This document shows, one piece after another, positions 46,260 to 56,999 of a DNA stretch of 64,000 bases. The position numbers were made by a program, and so were the translations under genes. The stretch is from contig JBQMRO010000029.1 in NCBI GenBank assembly GCA_052174475.1, positions 124,001 to 188,000 on the forward strand, read 5' to 3'. This DNA comes from Arsenophonus sp052174475 (GTDB taxonomy: Bacteria; Pseudomonadota; Gammaproteobacteria; Enterobacterales; Enterobacteriaceae). Positions within the stretch are counted from its first letter, which is position 1; the number at the start of each line of letters is the position of its first letter. The notes beneath the pieces are model-generated. The model was not told the DNA's origin and ran no database searches. It saw only the letters and a list, made by a program, of their open reading frames with translations.

Positions 46260-47570
46260 AATCATGCAAACATGATTTACTATGGTGTGAACGGCGCAGT
46301 TATCCTACTTCATGGATGTTCATGATTTGAATACTTGTATTATGCTCTTTGATATGTTAAAGATTAGGAAATCATCTAGATAAATTAGAATAATTCTGCT
46401 ATAAAGGCTAAACTAGGTAAATAAGAAAGGTAATACGCAATTTCATCTGTTATAATACCGCTTATTTATCCAAAGCGATTTCTGGTTTCCCTCCAGAAAT
46501 TAATGATGAACAGGTCAACTGAATTTTTATTACACCTCAAAAAAAGGTATATAGCAATTCGCGACACCGGTCCTAACTTGTTTTCAACACACAAGTGTAT
46601 TATCTTCTTCTAATCATGATTACCCAGAGCTTTAAATAATAGCATAGGCGCGAAGTTGATGATGCTGAATATAACTGCATTGATAGGTAATTCATGAAAG
46701 TATACTTATCGATGAATTTATTACTTATATGAGAACTAGTGATGTTTCTTCTTTTCTTCACCTCTGAAAGGAGAGTACAAAAATAACTAGGCTGAATAGA
46801 GCTGATGAATATGGATAGGATGAGGATCTCTATTTTTTATAAGAAACCAAGAGGGTAACTTATCTAGATGTAATCTCCTAATTAAATTGCTTATTACCAT
46901 TGATGATGACTGAAATAAATTTCTTAAAACGCGCTGAAAAGCGTCATCTTGGGAACGCATTTATTTATAGAGCAATATTTACCTATAATATTGGTGTTAT
47001 GGGGTTTTCGGATAATTACTGATATAATTCTCCTGAATGCATACGTCCAAAACAGTCATTTTCTGCTAAGCTATAAATCAAAAGCTCATAGTTCATACAA
47101 CTTTAAAGCTATATAGCAATGGTTTAGAGTATAGTAGATTCATATTTTACCCGACTGCAACTATAAACACATTACTTTTACTATCCCCATCTTCTTTAGC
47201 CTTTTTTAACAAAAACTAAACGATATTCAATGTTCTGTTTCGGTCCCCTATTCACACTTATGCTACAGTGAATATACAAATAGAATATCGAATCGGTATC
47301 TTTGTGACTTACACAGTTAAGGTTGTGACAACTTAATTAATATTCGGATTTTCATCTATTCGTCACCTTATAGAAGTCTGAATATTAATCATGCTGCTCT
47401 ATGGTGTTGAGTTGCTTTTTAAAAAATAGCGGTCAAAGAAATCTAGCAAAGCATTATCATTCGATTACTGTATTTATTTACAACTATGACCTGATATAAA
47501 TCTCAGTACTCTTTCTGATCGAATATAAATTCGCATCAAAAATAGTGGCAGCGTTACTCTGAAGGAATAT
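46260..47570 (+). mobile_element. IS91-family relic, 3' truncated
   Basis: Matches the other IS91 copies from the left end (CAGTTATCCTACTTCATGGATGTTCATGAT) through PEINDEQVN (about 46493-46520), the 'LLITIDDDWNKFLKTR'-like region (about 46885-46945), the HTVKVVTT-like region near 47315, and the end of 'SVLFLIEYKFASKIVAALL' near 47500-47555. It stops just before the palindrome at 47577. It truncates rsxA on one side and lies upstream of the purM fossil on the other. Confidence 0.6.
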
Positions 47571-47576
47571 TATGGA

Positions 47577-47626
47577 ATTGATTTTCATCATAAACTTTTT
47601 TAAAAAAGTTTATGATGAAAATCAAT
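47577..47626. repeat. 50-bp perfect palindrome
   Basis: Two 25-base arms without a loop or mismatch. The centre is CTTTTTTAAAAAAG (centre between 47601 and 47602), and the outer part reads ATTGATTTTCATCATAAAC and its complement. It sits at the junction between the end of an IS91 relic and the purM upstream region. In RNA it would fold into a very stable hairpin. It could be an old bidirectional terminator, a foldback left by a rearrangement, or an assembly artefact. Confidence 0.9.
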
Positions 47627-47635
47627 GTAAGAATC

Positions 47636-47651
47636 TCGCAAACGTTGCCTA
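47636..47651. promoter_or_regulatory. Eroded PurR operator upstream of the purM fossil
   Basis: TCGCAAACGTTGCCTA against the PurR consensus ACGCAAACGTTTGCGT: the left half-site and centre CGCAAACGTT are intact, while the right half is degraded. It lies about 65 bp before the purM start, where PurR-controlled pur promoters carry it. Confidence 0.6.
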
Positions 47652-47716
47652 AATTGATAAATTTTTGATTCCCATCTATTTTGCAAAATATAATTAAATC
47701 GTCTTTATGACTTTCT

Positions 47717-48535
47717 ATGACAGATAAAATTTCTATCAGTTATAAAGATGTTACTGATGTTAAAATATTGATTCAAGTAATACATTGATCGAAGTTATTA
47801 AAATGGCTATTAAAAAGGGACCACACAGCCGCCAAGAAGTAATAGAAAGATTAGGTATACGTTTGTATACCTTAACTAAAAAGTATCGTGGCCAATGTTA
47901 GTTTTTAGCACAGAGATGCTGTTGGAATAAAACTGCGATTAGCAGTAACTTAAAATATTATAATACCATTAGCATTTATTTAGTTGCTATCTACATAATA
48001 GATCTGATTGTTTAAGATGCAGAATTATTTTTTCTCGACTATCACGTAACCGGTAAGGATAGAAGTAAAAACAGAGCGACCACAGCGTAATCAATAAAAA
48101 CATTGCAGAAAGTTGCGATGCAACAAAGTTGTGCCTTGGTTGCTTGTGAAATAGAAGAACTGCCTGATTATCTACCAGGGTTAAGATTATAATATAATAG
48201 GTTTTTATGTTGGTGTAGTTAAAAAAATAAAAATTATTGATATTAGCAAAGTTAAAGCTGACGATCCATTAATTAGTTTAGCTACTAGTGAACCCGTATT
48301 CCAAATGGTCATTTATTAATTAGAAAACTCTACAGTTAATCTAATAGATTAACCTATAATACAACTAGAAATAAGTTATCTGCTGATTATTTATTATCCA
48401 CAACAAAACATATTTATGTTAAAAGTATTCTAATATTAATTAGAAAAACAGGATATTCATCTAATCTCTCATATAATAGGTGGCGGTTTTAGGAAAATAT
48501 TCCTAGATTTTATCCTTAGAAGAAATCTCTGATGT
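47717..48535 (+). pseudogene. purM: purM fossil (AIR synthetase)
   Basis: Phosphoribosylformylglycinamidine cyclo-ligase, a step in de novo purine synthesis. It starts MTDKISISYKDV (E. coli MTDKTSLSYKDAGVDI). Blocks follow in order: LYTLTKKYRGQC (E. coli ALPQKYREPVLVSG), SIYLVAIYIIDLIVQDAELF (E. coli [20 protein letters not shown]), FFLDYHVTGK (E. coli FFLDYYATGK), QSCALVACEIEELPDYLPG (E. coli SGCSLVGGETAEMPGMYHG), VGVVKKIKIIDISKVKADDP (E. coli [20 protein letters not shown]), IYVKSILILIRK (E. coli IYVKSVLELIEK) and GGGF-ENIPR. Frames break repeatedly. The C-terminal quarter cannot be read. Confidence 0.92.
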
Positions 48536-49244
48536 ATTAAAAATGCTTAGCAACTAGGTAAGAAAGCGTACTAAATTAATAAGGTTATTGCAATTAACAT
48601 AAATTGAACCAATAGGTAATAATTAGAAAATAAAAAATCTAGCATTATTAATTTTACAAATGGCAGAAAGTTATGAACTATTGTTCATTATTTCTAATAA
48701 ATATTTTTGATAAAATTAATGTAGTTTTCAGGGAAAAACTATTTTCTTATGCTTTAGAATGTGCTAAACAATCCGCGATTTCAACTGTTGTGATACAAAA
48801 GAAGATTAGCGAATAACTATGTTTATGATATCTCACTCATTATGGAGAGTGTTTAGTATCAAGCAGATCTTATAGTATTGGTGGATTAACATATGCACAT
48901 TCTCATGCCACACTTGTATTATTAGCTATAATTTAGGTAAAATAATTAATAGTCACTATTTCTTATTGCAGAAGAAATCTGGATTAGATACCTGCCAAAA
49001 AGCAATAGTAGGTGGTGATAAAGAGCGGCGTACAGCGCTTCGATTTGCTTCATCACTAAGAAAGTTTGAATAATGATCTGATTATTTTGTAATTTAAAGT
49101 GTCTATTTTTGCTGAAGATCAACTGTGAAATATTTTACGCGCGTTCAAACATTAAGAACATCATAATTATCTATTAATCATTGATTGGTTTAATAAGAGG
49201 CACTTAGCAATGATTAATAATAGCTATGTTGGCAAAGGTTATTG
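48536..49244 (+). other. Decayed coding sequence after purM, unrecognised
   Basis: Readable but frame-broken + strand stretches such as LALLILQMAESYELLFIISN (about 48637-48700), REKLFSYALECAKQSAISTV (about 48733-48795), LTYAHSHATLVLLAII (about 48885-48935) and GGDKERRTALRFASSLRKFE (about 49012-49071) suggest one or more dead genes. They do not look like the end of purM nor clearly like purN, and I do not assign them. Confidence 0.45.
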
Positions 49245-50248
49245 CTTTGCTCGCAGAATAATTTGTAGCTACCTCTATATTTAATAGTTGTGGTTCAAAC
49301 AATCTTCGGTAAATCAAATAATTTAATAAATAAAGAGGCTCTCTACCATTAGAGCTCTTAGGTATATTCTTTTAATTAGCTAATATAACTTTCTACATTT
49401 TCAATGTAAAATTTTTTATCAATAACTTTCTAAGTACCTTACCTTTTTATGTAATAAGGATTAATTGCATCCTTGCTGTACAAAGGTTTTGTACCATTTA
49501 ACCTCATCCGAAAGAAAAAGATGAGCTCTTTTTTTCGATGATTTACTTAATAAACAAGTAAAATACTTTTGCATTAAACTCTCTAAGAATTTCATCGCTC
49601 ATATGACCTAGTTGAGCTTCCGTGATTAAGAGTAAGATTCGTTCTTTCCTTTTATTTCATCATCTCTTGCCTTTTTTTACTTTTCTATCCTGGAAATAAA
49701 ATTCCCCTCTTTCAGAGATTTAGGAAAAAGTTTTTCCTCGACTTTAACAATAGCACTTAGTGCATTTATATTGGCTTCTATCTATGAAGCAAAAAACAAA
49801 GATGCTATCTAAAAATATTATTTTTAAATCAATACCTGTTTGTTTTGCTTAATTCCGTAAAATCAAACTATTCAACATACATCGCAGATAGTTAAAGCAT
49901 TTACCATTACGATATAGTTTCTCCAAAAACTTCTAGTAAGATTGTTAAATATTTTCCTGCGATCAGGGATTTGTAGGAGTATTGCTGTAACTTCTATGAA
50001 TATTTCCAGTGATAACATATTCAGTGTGATAATATGAGTAGTGATAAAAGTGGTATGAGTTGCTTCAATGCATGAATTGAGATAAAAATAACAGTTTATT
50101 ACCAAACCATCTAATGAGATGTAGTTTTATATTAGTATTAAGTAAGGAAAAAGTTTCTTTGATCTTTATGATTATTTGTTTTTTTATGGTAACCAGTATG
50201 GCGAAATTCCTTGATATAGTACAAGGGATTTTTTATTGATAATTGTTG
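49245..50248 (-). mobile_element. IS1595-family relic
   Basis: A reverse-oriented copy of about 1 kb. Its 3' region (49310-49500) matches 16860-17050 and 35640-35800. The complement of the GxVKVEEKLF-type remnant of GIVEVDETFF lies near 49720-49750. The left inverted repeat near 50235-50248 reads CAATTATCAATAAAAAATCC in reverse, in keeping with the family end. Dead. Confidence 0.7.
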
Positions 50249-50459
50249 CCAACATATTATTAATAATTCAGTTTTTCTGGATAGTTTTAAACTATTTAGA
50301 CACGGTTCTGCTAATGAAGATTAGCATTACCACACTTTGTAATAAAATTTGTTTCATAATTTTTTATAATAATGGTGACACATATTTTAATGAATTATTA
50401 CTAAATCTAATATATAATGGTCAATCTATGTTCCACTATAATGCTTCAGAGATCCGCTC

Positions 50460-51660
50460 TCTATCCTTAAGTTAGATATTATTTACCCATTGGTCAGCAG
50501 ATCAAATCCTCTAAGCCAGTTTTAATTTTCTAAATAGATTACAATAGATTAAATACTATAGAAATAGTTATTTTTCTCGATTTTCTCTGGTTTTTCATTG
50601 CTGCATAATACAAAAAAAATTTACCAACAAAACATTAAGGGCTTTATTACTGTCTGCTAACCAGACCTCCTCTCCAACAAGCTCACTTTAACTTTTTGTT
50701 ACATGTTTTTTATGAGTAATTTAGTACTAATGCTATTTGCTGTGCTAAACAATATTGGTAACTGCGTATCCGGAAATATCTTTACCATTACATTCCAAAA
50801 CTAATGGCATCTTGCTCCGTATCAAGTTTGGATATTCAGTTAATCCACGCGCTCTCTAGTATATAGAGAGTTCAGTCTAGTTCGTTTCTAATGCTCAATA
50901 AGCATATTTTAGCGCAACGAGTTCTTTACATCTATGATCAGTGATACTAATACTAACTAGTAGGCAAAGACATAAGCTTGCTTAATAGCATGTGACATGC
51001 ACTTCAGTAAAGAAATAAACGTAAGTTTTATCGCTTAAATTACGCAGATACAATTGCTATTATTTTTAATGCACTCCTCTTTTAGTTTTGCTGAATGTGG
51101 GGAGCCTGGCAGAGAAACTATATGCTTTTCAGCAAGAACCCAGAGAACTTCGTGAAAATCAGCGGTAGAGACGAGATGTCTCGCATATATAGGCATGGCG
51201 ATAACTATTCAACGTTTTATATTATTCGGATAAGGCAGTAGTAATGATCTATTAAAGAATATTCTATTTCCATTGGCGATTGGAGGTATCCACTTAATCT
51301 TAGGCACTTTAATATCAATATCGTCAATAGAAGTCTGTATATAGGTTGCTATGATAAATAACCTTTACGGTCAATGTAACTTTGCTTCCCGTCGGAAATG
51401 CGGTCTTAAGCGTTTTGTTGTAAAACTATACCTTCGAAGTTGAGCTTACCCTCAACAACAGTGCTATCAGCTTCCTATCAAAATTATGAATAAGTTCATG
51501 AAAAGAGTAGGGTACTATCTAATTTTCGGATACCTATAGGCTAGACTTTTTCATGAGATGTCATCTCTTTATTGTTGAATTATCCATAAAATCAATTAAC
51601 AGGATAACCAGTCTTTCGATACCAACATCGAATCTATTATACCACAAATGAGTATAACTC
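50460..51660 (-). mobile_element. IS256-family transposase relic
   Basis: A reverse-oriented match to 23160-24500 and 57000-58390. On the minus strand the order is the lead near 51530-51650, 'LPALLKGVSTDDFTE'-like (about 51150-51180), ISITDHRCKELVAL (about 50915-50955), YQYCLAQQIALVLNYS (about 50715-50765, the 'RCWVHKTANVLN' region), and the C-terminal part near 50500-50600. Multiple stops. Confidence 0.7.
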
Positions 51661-52570
51661 TAGTAATGAAGATTATTCCGATACCATTAATACCGACAAG
51701 ATTAGGTCTCATAAAGCCAATATTCATCGAACTTTTCTATATTAATCCAAGTTGGATTAGCTAAAAAAGATAATTTACCAATTTTACTAGCTAAGTTAAT
51801 AATAACTTATTTAAATTATATTCTTAGGAATTTATGCTTCAAGAGGTTTTATACTAAGTTAGTCGATGTTGAAGTAAGATAGGTTAAAGCTAGTCTAGAA
51901 AAGCATTACTGTTCATCCTATATAGGAAATACTACTAATAATCCTAAGATTTTTATCTGCCTTTTTTCAAAAACTCTAATCTGCAAAAATTTCATAAATA
52001 CGAAATAATACCCATTCTATTACAAGAATAGAATGGGACATTCTATTCATCGAAAATGAACATGAAATTACTCAGTAGGTTATCTATATACCGAAAAAGC
52101 ATGATTATTCAATAATTTTATCTGCTACCAGAATTTGAAAATAATTATATACTAATTAGTAGTGAGCTAACAAATGATCAATCGGAAGAAATTAGTACTT
52201 AAGAATATAAATAATTAATATCAAAATCTATCTCGTTTTTATCAGAATTTAATGCAAAATTAACTTTTGCAATATAAGAAGATAATGATAAGGTAAAACC
52301 AGCATTTTTTTTATGTTTTCACTATATAACTAAATAGTTAAAAATAAGCAAAAATTACTAATACTGATAAATTAGTTACGAACTATTATTTCTATTGATC
52401 AGCATCATCTTAGATTGACGAATTCAATTTTCTCACTTATGCTGTTAATTAACCGATCTCTTTATATTTGAGATGTAATTATTATTCAATAACACTTTTC
52501 AGTATAACAATTCTAAGATTTACTAATAAATCTTATATAAAATAAGATTTAATTATCAAAATAGATTATT
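51661..52570. other. 0.9 kb, nothing recognised
   Basis: AT-rich, with stops in all frames. A small perfect inverted repeat, CCCATTCTAT / ATAGAATGGG (52011-52036), surrounds TACAAGA. No gene trace that I can name. In E. coli zupT lies next to ribB on this side, but I do not see it. Confidence 0.35.
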
Positions 52571-52577
52571 TAATCGG

Positions 52578-53231
52578 CTAACCGGCCTTTTTGGTAAATT
52601 GCTGACGATAGGTTACCAGATTTTCAATAGTTATCACCGGCATATCATGTTGCCTAGCAAAAATAAGCACTTCTGGCATACGGGCCATGGTACCGTCGTC
52701 ATTTGTTAACTCACATAAAACGCCTGCTGGCTTAAAACCGGCTAAAGTTACCAAATCAATGGTAGCTTCAGTATGACCACGACGCTCCAATACACCACCT
52801 TCTTGGGCTCTCAACGGAAAAACATGCCCAGGCCGATTAAGATCGGTTGGTTTTGCATTATCGGTAATTGCTTTACGAATAGTTATTATTCGATCACTGG
52901 CTGATACGCCGGTTGTAACACCTTCAGAAGCCTCGATAGTGATCGTAAATGCAGTTTGGAATTGACTAGAATTTTTTTCAACCATCATTGGTAATGCTAA
53001 TTGTTTACGGCGTTCTTCCGTTATACAAAGACAAACAATTCCACTACCATAACGGATAGTTAATGCCATCTGTTCAACTGTCATAGTTTCAGCAGCAAAA
53101 ATAATATCACCCTCATTTTCACGACCTTCGTCATCAAGTACCATAACACCTTTACCTTGACGTAAAGCCTCAAGAGCACGCTCTATACGTTTGATCGGAT
53201 TACCATACGTGGAAAGTGACGTCTGATTCAT
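52578..53231 (-). CDS. ribB: 3,4-dihydroxy-2-butanone 4-phosphate synthase
   Basis: Converts ribulose 5-phosphate to the four-carbon precursor of riboflavin plus formate. 217 residues, identical in length to E. coli RibB. Active-site segments are intact: LDDEGRENEGDIIFAAE (metal-binding acidic loop), TTGVSASDR, RPGHVFPLRAQEGGVLER, RGHTEATIDLVTLAG, and CELTNDDGTMARMPE. ATG 53231 has GAGG seven bases upstream. Upstream lies an eroded FMN riboswitch, so feedback control by FMN is probably weakened or lost. Past the IS256 relic is divergent ubiK, as in E. coli. Retention with ribA suggests flavin synthesis is still needed, perhaps also by a host. Confidence 0.97.
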   Translation of the reverse strand: MNQTSLSTYGNPIKRIERALEALRQGKGVMVLDDEGRENEGDIIFAAETMTVEQMALTIRYGSGIVCLCITEERRKQLALPMMVEKNSSQFQTAFTITIEASEGVTTGVSASDRIITIRKAITDNAKPTDLNRPGHVFPLRAQEGGVLERRGHTEATIDLVTLAGFKPAGVLCELTNDDGTMARMPEVLIFARQHDMPVITIENLVTYRQQFTKKAG

Positions 53232-53349
53232 GGTAAAACCTCATCAATAAATACTAAATTACCAGAACCAAGAGAAACTTGGAAGTATAAAAATCAAACT
53301 AGTATCTTAAAATCTCCAGATAATTTGCAGTTTTCAAAACTACAGATAT

Positions 53350-53500
53350 CGTTATTCTCTCCCATCTGGACTATATTCGTAGGTTCCGGAATCTTACTGG
53401 AGATGCTGATTTCCACTACGTGTTGCTATAATAAAACACTTGCAGGTTTGATTATTAAATTAACAGAATAAATATCAACGATGGTGCTAATTTTGCTCCT
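53350..53500 (-). promoter_or_regulatory. Degenerate FMN riboswitch (RFN element) of ribB
   Basis: On the minus strand the 3' half of the element is still clear: AGTAAGATTCCGGAACCTAC, then a short variable part, then AGTCCAGATGGGAGAGAATA followed by ACG. E. coli ribB has GTGTAATTCCGGGGCCGACGGTTAGAGTCCGGATGGGAGAGAGTAACG. The 5' half is degraded: GGAGCAAAATTAGCACCATC (53480-53499) against GGGGCGAAATTCCCCACCGG, and AAACCTGCAAGTG against AAGCCCGCGAGCG. Several near-invariant core bases are changed, so FMN binding is doubtful. Confidence 0.8.
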
Positions 53501-53719
53501 ATCTAAGATAGACAGCTAAACTATATCGTGAATATAATTCTATAGCAATCAACAATAACAAATATATTATGAAATAATATTTTGATTTATAGAGCAGGCA
53601 ATTTAGTATTGAGGAGTTATTCTGCTAATTTTAAATCGATTGTTATCATTAATTTATTAAAAATAATTTTAGAAAAAAACTAATTATTTATCATTTATTA
53701 TTAAATGAGTTATATTAAT

Positions 53720-55070
53720 TTTTAGTTCATGACTTTCGTAAATGATGGCGTATTCATTTTGATTAATTTTATGAATTATTTTAATAAAATATAGATAATA
53801 TGTCATGAAAAGTCTACCTATAGCTATCCGCGAAACCAGATGTTATCTCTGATCTATTACCTGAATTCATTTGTAATTGTGACTATCAGACAGGTGTGAT
53901 AGACACTACTGTTGAACAGGAGATCGAAGCCATGCTGCGAGAAAATGCAGCATGCCACCTTGTCTATGGATCTCATCCGTCATTTGTAACGGTTTTTTTT
54001 CCAGAGTTAACTATACAAACGGGTTTATGATGTTGAGATTAAAGTTACCTAAGGTCAGGAGATGAATTATAGCGGTAATGAAATATGGTTAAACAACTCA
54101 TTATTACTTATTGCCTTATCTGAAGCGTATAAAAAGCAGTTAAGAGTTGCTACCATAGCCTACTAATAATGGTTGGCTCCTCCCGCCAGAGATTGTCACG
54201 AAATTCTTTTGGCTTTTCAGTGAAAAGTATATACTCTCTGCAGTATCATCAGCATACTGAAACAGGAGTGGTTTGAAGAGCAAAGGTAATAGTAACGCCT
54301 GTATAATTTAGCGATACGCATTACGTTTTCTTGGCTAATGGCATTTTAACCATATCACTAGGAAGCTGATCACCTTTGACTTTTTCTCATTATTGGCGGA
54401 GGTGTATGGATGTAAGGAGTTGATTATGGTTGAAAATGCTTATCAAGAGTCAGAAACAAACTGATCCGAACTTATCAATGGCCTGCTACGAACACGGGCC
54501 TTAATTGTACCTACTAGAATTACTACAGAAAACGGGGTGCCCTTAATTTTAGAATGCAATATCAAAAATGTTCCTAGGCACGTAGCACTAACGCATTAAG
54601 TACATAAAACAGCATTGCTGCTAAATTACTTCCAAAAATATGCAGCACTGAAAAGTTAATAGTGAACTGCGTGGAGTTCTATCTACCAAAGAGTCGCGAT
54701 GCCGCTAATAAACCCCATTGATGTTTTATTGCTAATGAGTTTCAGTAAATATCCTACAGCGATGAAGAAGCTGTAGAAAAAGCGAGAGAAGAACTGCTTG
54801 CATACTATAACATCCCGTCAGTGCACTGAGAATCAATAAAAACGACGAATCTAATTTGAATATTGGCTTTTGTATGACAAAATTAGGCTATGAAGCTGTT
54901 CCAGGAAGCGCTGTGCTTTGAAAATAATGCTTCAATGGTATTTAATCTGCTCTTGTATCCTCAGAAATCTAGATACAGCTTAGAATGATTTTGATCTGCT
55001 TGACCATGTTTTGATGGTAAATAACACCTAATTTAAGAATGAAGAATAGATTCATAAGCATTAGTGAATC
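53720..55070 (+). mobile_element. IS256-family transposase relic
   Basis: About 1.3 kb between ribB and ubiK. It matches the copies at 20240 and 29600: 'ISDLLPEFICNCD' (about 53845-53885), a DTTVEQEIEAMLRENAACHL-like segment (about 53905-53960), 'LPYLKRIKSS' (about 54115-54145), 'HYWRRCMDVRS*LWLKMLIKS' (about 54390-54450), CSDEEAVEKARE-type (about 54760-54790). The enterics' compact ribB-ubiK spacer is expanded by this insertion. Confidence 0.75.
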
Positions 55071-55156
55071 GTAACCTGAACATCATGCAGTAGATTTTCT
55101 AATAACTATATTAAATAATTTATAGATTATAATTTGTGACCTGGAAGGATATTACT

Positions 55157-55414
55157 ATGGTTGACGTGAAAAAAATTGAACAAGTTGTTCGTCAGATAAA
55201 AGAGACCTTACCACAAGAAATACGTAACTTAAGTGAAGATCTTGATAAAAAGTTAAGGGGAGGATTACAGTACCAGTTAGGAAAATTTAATTTAGTATCT
55301 CGTGAAGAGTTTGATATTCAAACACAAATTTTACTTAAAACCCGTGAAAAAATAGCACAAATTGAAAAACGTATTGAACAATTAGAAAAAAGGCTAGATC
55401 ATGAAAATGAATAA
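55157..55414 (+). CDS. ubiK: Ubiquinone biosynthesis accessory factor UbiK (YqiC)
   Basis: A small membrane-associated coiled-coil protein that assists the aerobic Ubi complex in E. coli. Start at ATG 55157 (MVDVKKIEQVVRQIKETLPQ), with AAGGA at SD distance; an upstream GTG at 55136 would add seven residues absent from the family. 85 residues against 96, with a shorter C-terminal tail. The conserved REEFDIQTQILLKTREKI is followed by a heptad-patterned coiled coil (IEKRIEQLEKRL). The + strand terminator at 55423 ends it, just before convergent hldE. The ribB/ubiK divergent pair is kept from E. coli. Confidence 0.93.
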   Translation: MVDVKKIEQVVRQIKETLPQEIRNLSEDLDKKLRGGLQYQLGKFNLVSREEFDIQTQILLKTREKIAQIEKRIEQLEKRLDHENE

Positions 55415-55422
55415 TAAAATAT

Positions 55423-55456
55423 CACGATATTCCACCTATCGTGGCATTTATTTTTT
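55423..55456 (+). terminator. Intrinsic terminator of ubiK
   Basis: The stem CACGATA / TATCGTG with a TTCCACC loop is followed by GCATTTATTTTTT, starting nine bases after the ubiK stop and ending just before the convergent hldE stop. Confidence 0.75.
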
Positions 55457-55467
55457 ACCCAATAATA

Positions 55468-56901
55468 TTAATTATTTTTTATAATGGTATTAACAATATT
55501 TGTTGTAGAGAGACCTGCTTCAAAATTAAGTACTTTAACTTCACCACCTACTGACAAGATCTCTTTACTACCGGCAATATCTTCTGTCTTATAATCGCCA
55601 CCTTTGACTAATACATCAGTTGAAATTAATATTTCACTGATCAAGCGTTGAGGAGTATCCTCTTCAAAAGAAACCACCCAATCTACTGAACTTAGCGCTC
55701 CTAGCACGCTCATACGTTGAGCTAACGGATTAATAGGACGATCATCACCTTTTAGTCGTTTAGTTGAGGCATCACTATTTACAGCAACAATCAAGCGATC
55801 ACCTAACTTGCGGGCATTGGCTAAATAGATAACATGACCAGCATGTAGGATATCAAAACAACCATTGGTTATCACAATTTTCTCGCCACGGCTACGAGCA
55901 GCAGCAACTGCGTATTTTAGTTGCTGCTCATTCATCACACCAAAACCATCATCAGTTCGGTCATGAATGGCATTCTCTAGCTCAACAGATGATACAGTTG
56001 AAGCACCCAGTTTTCCAACTACAATTCCAGCAGCCGCATTAGCTAAAACACAAGCTTGATAAAAATCAAGTCTAGCTGCTAAAGCTGTTGCAAAAATAGC
56101 AATAACTGTATCACCGGCTCCGGTAACATCATAAACTTCTTGTGATTGAGTAAGTAAATGTAAAGGCGGTTTTTCGCGCTGTAGCAGTGTCATCCCTCGT
56201 TCTGAACGAGTGATCAACAATCCCTGTAGATTAAGGGAATAAATTAATTTCATCCCTTTTTGTTTAATTTCACTATTGCTACCACATTTACCGACAACAG
56301 CTTCAAATTCAGACATATTTGGGGTCAATAAAGTGGCTCCGCGATAACGTTCAAAATCATTACCTTTTGGATCGATAAGTACTGGCACTTGAGCAGCATT
56401 TGCTAATGTAATGATCTGTGAAATTTGCGCTAACGCACCTTTACCATAATCAGACAATATCAATACTTCAACACTTGGTAACGATTGCCCAATACGATCT
56501 AATAACGGCTTTGTATCAACACTATAAAATCCTTCTTCAAAATCTAGTCGAATAAGTTGTTGATTATGAGATATAATTCTTATTTTAGAAATAGTAGGAT
56601 GAGTTGATAATGGAATAAAATCACAACATACATTGGCTTGACTAAGTTTTTTAGTTAATACTTTAGCATCATCATCAACACCAGTCATCCCTACCAGACG
56701 AACATTAGCGCCTAAAGCAGCAATATTCATGGCAACGTTAGCCGCACCACCAGGTCGTTCTTCTTTCATTTCTATTTTAACGACTGGAACAGGTGCTTCT
56801 GGTGAAATTCGGTTAGTTAACCCATACCAATAACGATCTAACATAATATCGCCGATTACTAAAATACTAGCCTGTTTAAAATCAGGGAGAATAATTTTCA
56901 T
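55468..56901 (-). CDS. hldE: Bifunctional heptose 7-phosphate kinase / heptose 1-phosphate adenylyltransferase
   Basis: Makes ADP-heptose precursor for the LPS inner core. 477 residues, the E. coli length. The N-terminal ribokinase-like domain (1 to about 318) shows RPGGAANVAMNIAALGANVR, LIDPKGNDFERYRGATLLTP and the catalytic DVTGAGDT. The C-terminal cytidylyltransferase-like domain shows TNGCFDILHAGHVIYLANAR (the HxGH motif) and VNSDASTKRLKGDDRPINPL. ATG 56901 has GGAG eight bases upstream. In E. coli hldE is followed by glnE; here an IS256 relic lies upstream of hldE. Along with lolCDE and lapA it indicates the outer membrane and LPS core are kept. Confidence 0.97.
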   Translation of the reverse strand: MKIILPDFKQASILVIGDIMLDRYWYGLTNRISPEAPVPVVKIEMKEERPGGAANVAMNIAALGANVRLVGMTGVDDDAKVLTKKLSQANVCCDFIPLSTHPTISKIRIISHNQQLIRLDFEEGFYSVDTKPLLDRIGQSLPSVEVLILSDYGKGALAQISQIITLANAAQVPVLIDPKGNDFERYRGATLLTPNMSEFEAVVGKCGSNSEIKQKGMKLIYSLNLQGLLITRSERGMTLLQREKPPLHLLTQSQEVYDVTGAGDTVIAIFATALAARLDFYQACVLANAAAGIVVGKLGASTVSSVELENAIHDRTDDGFGVMNEQQLKYAVAAARSRGEKIVITNGCFDILHAGHVIYLANARKLGDRLIVAVNSDASTKRLKGDDRPINPLAQRMSVLGALSSVDWVVSFEEDTPQRLISEILISTDVLVKGGDYKTEDIAGSKEILSVGGEVKVLNFEAGLSTTNIVNTIIKNN

Positions 56902-56999
56902 CCAGACTCCAATTATAAATAAATTACCTAATAAAAATTAATAGCAATACTAACATAGTCAACTCACTTAAATAGTAAGTTATTAGAAAATATGGTATA

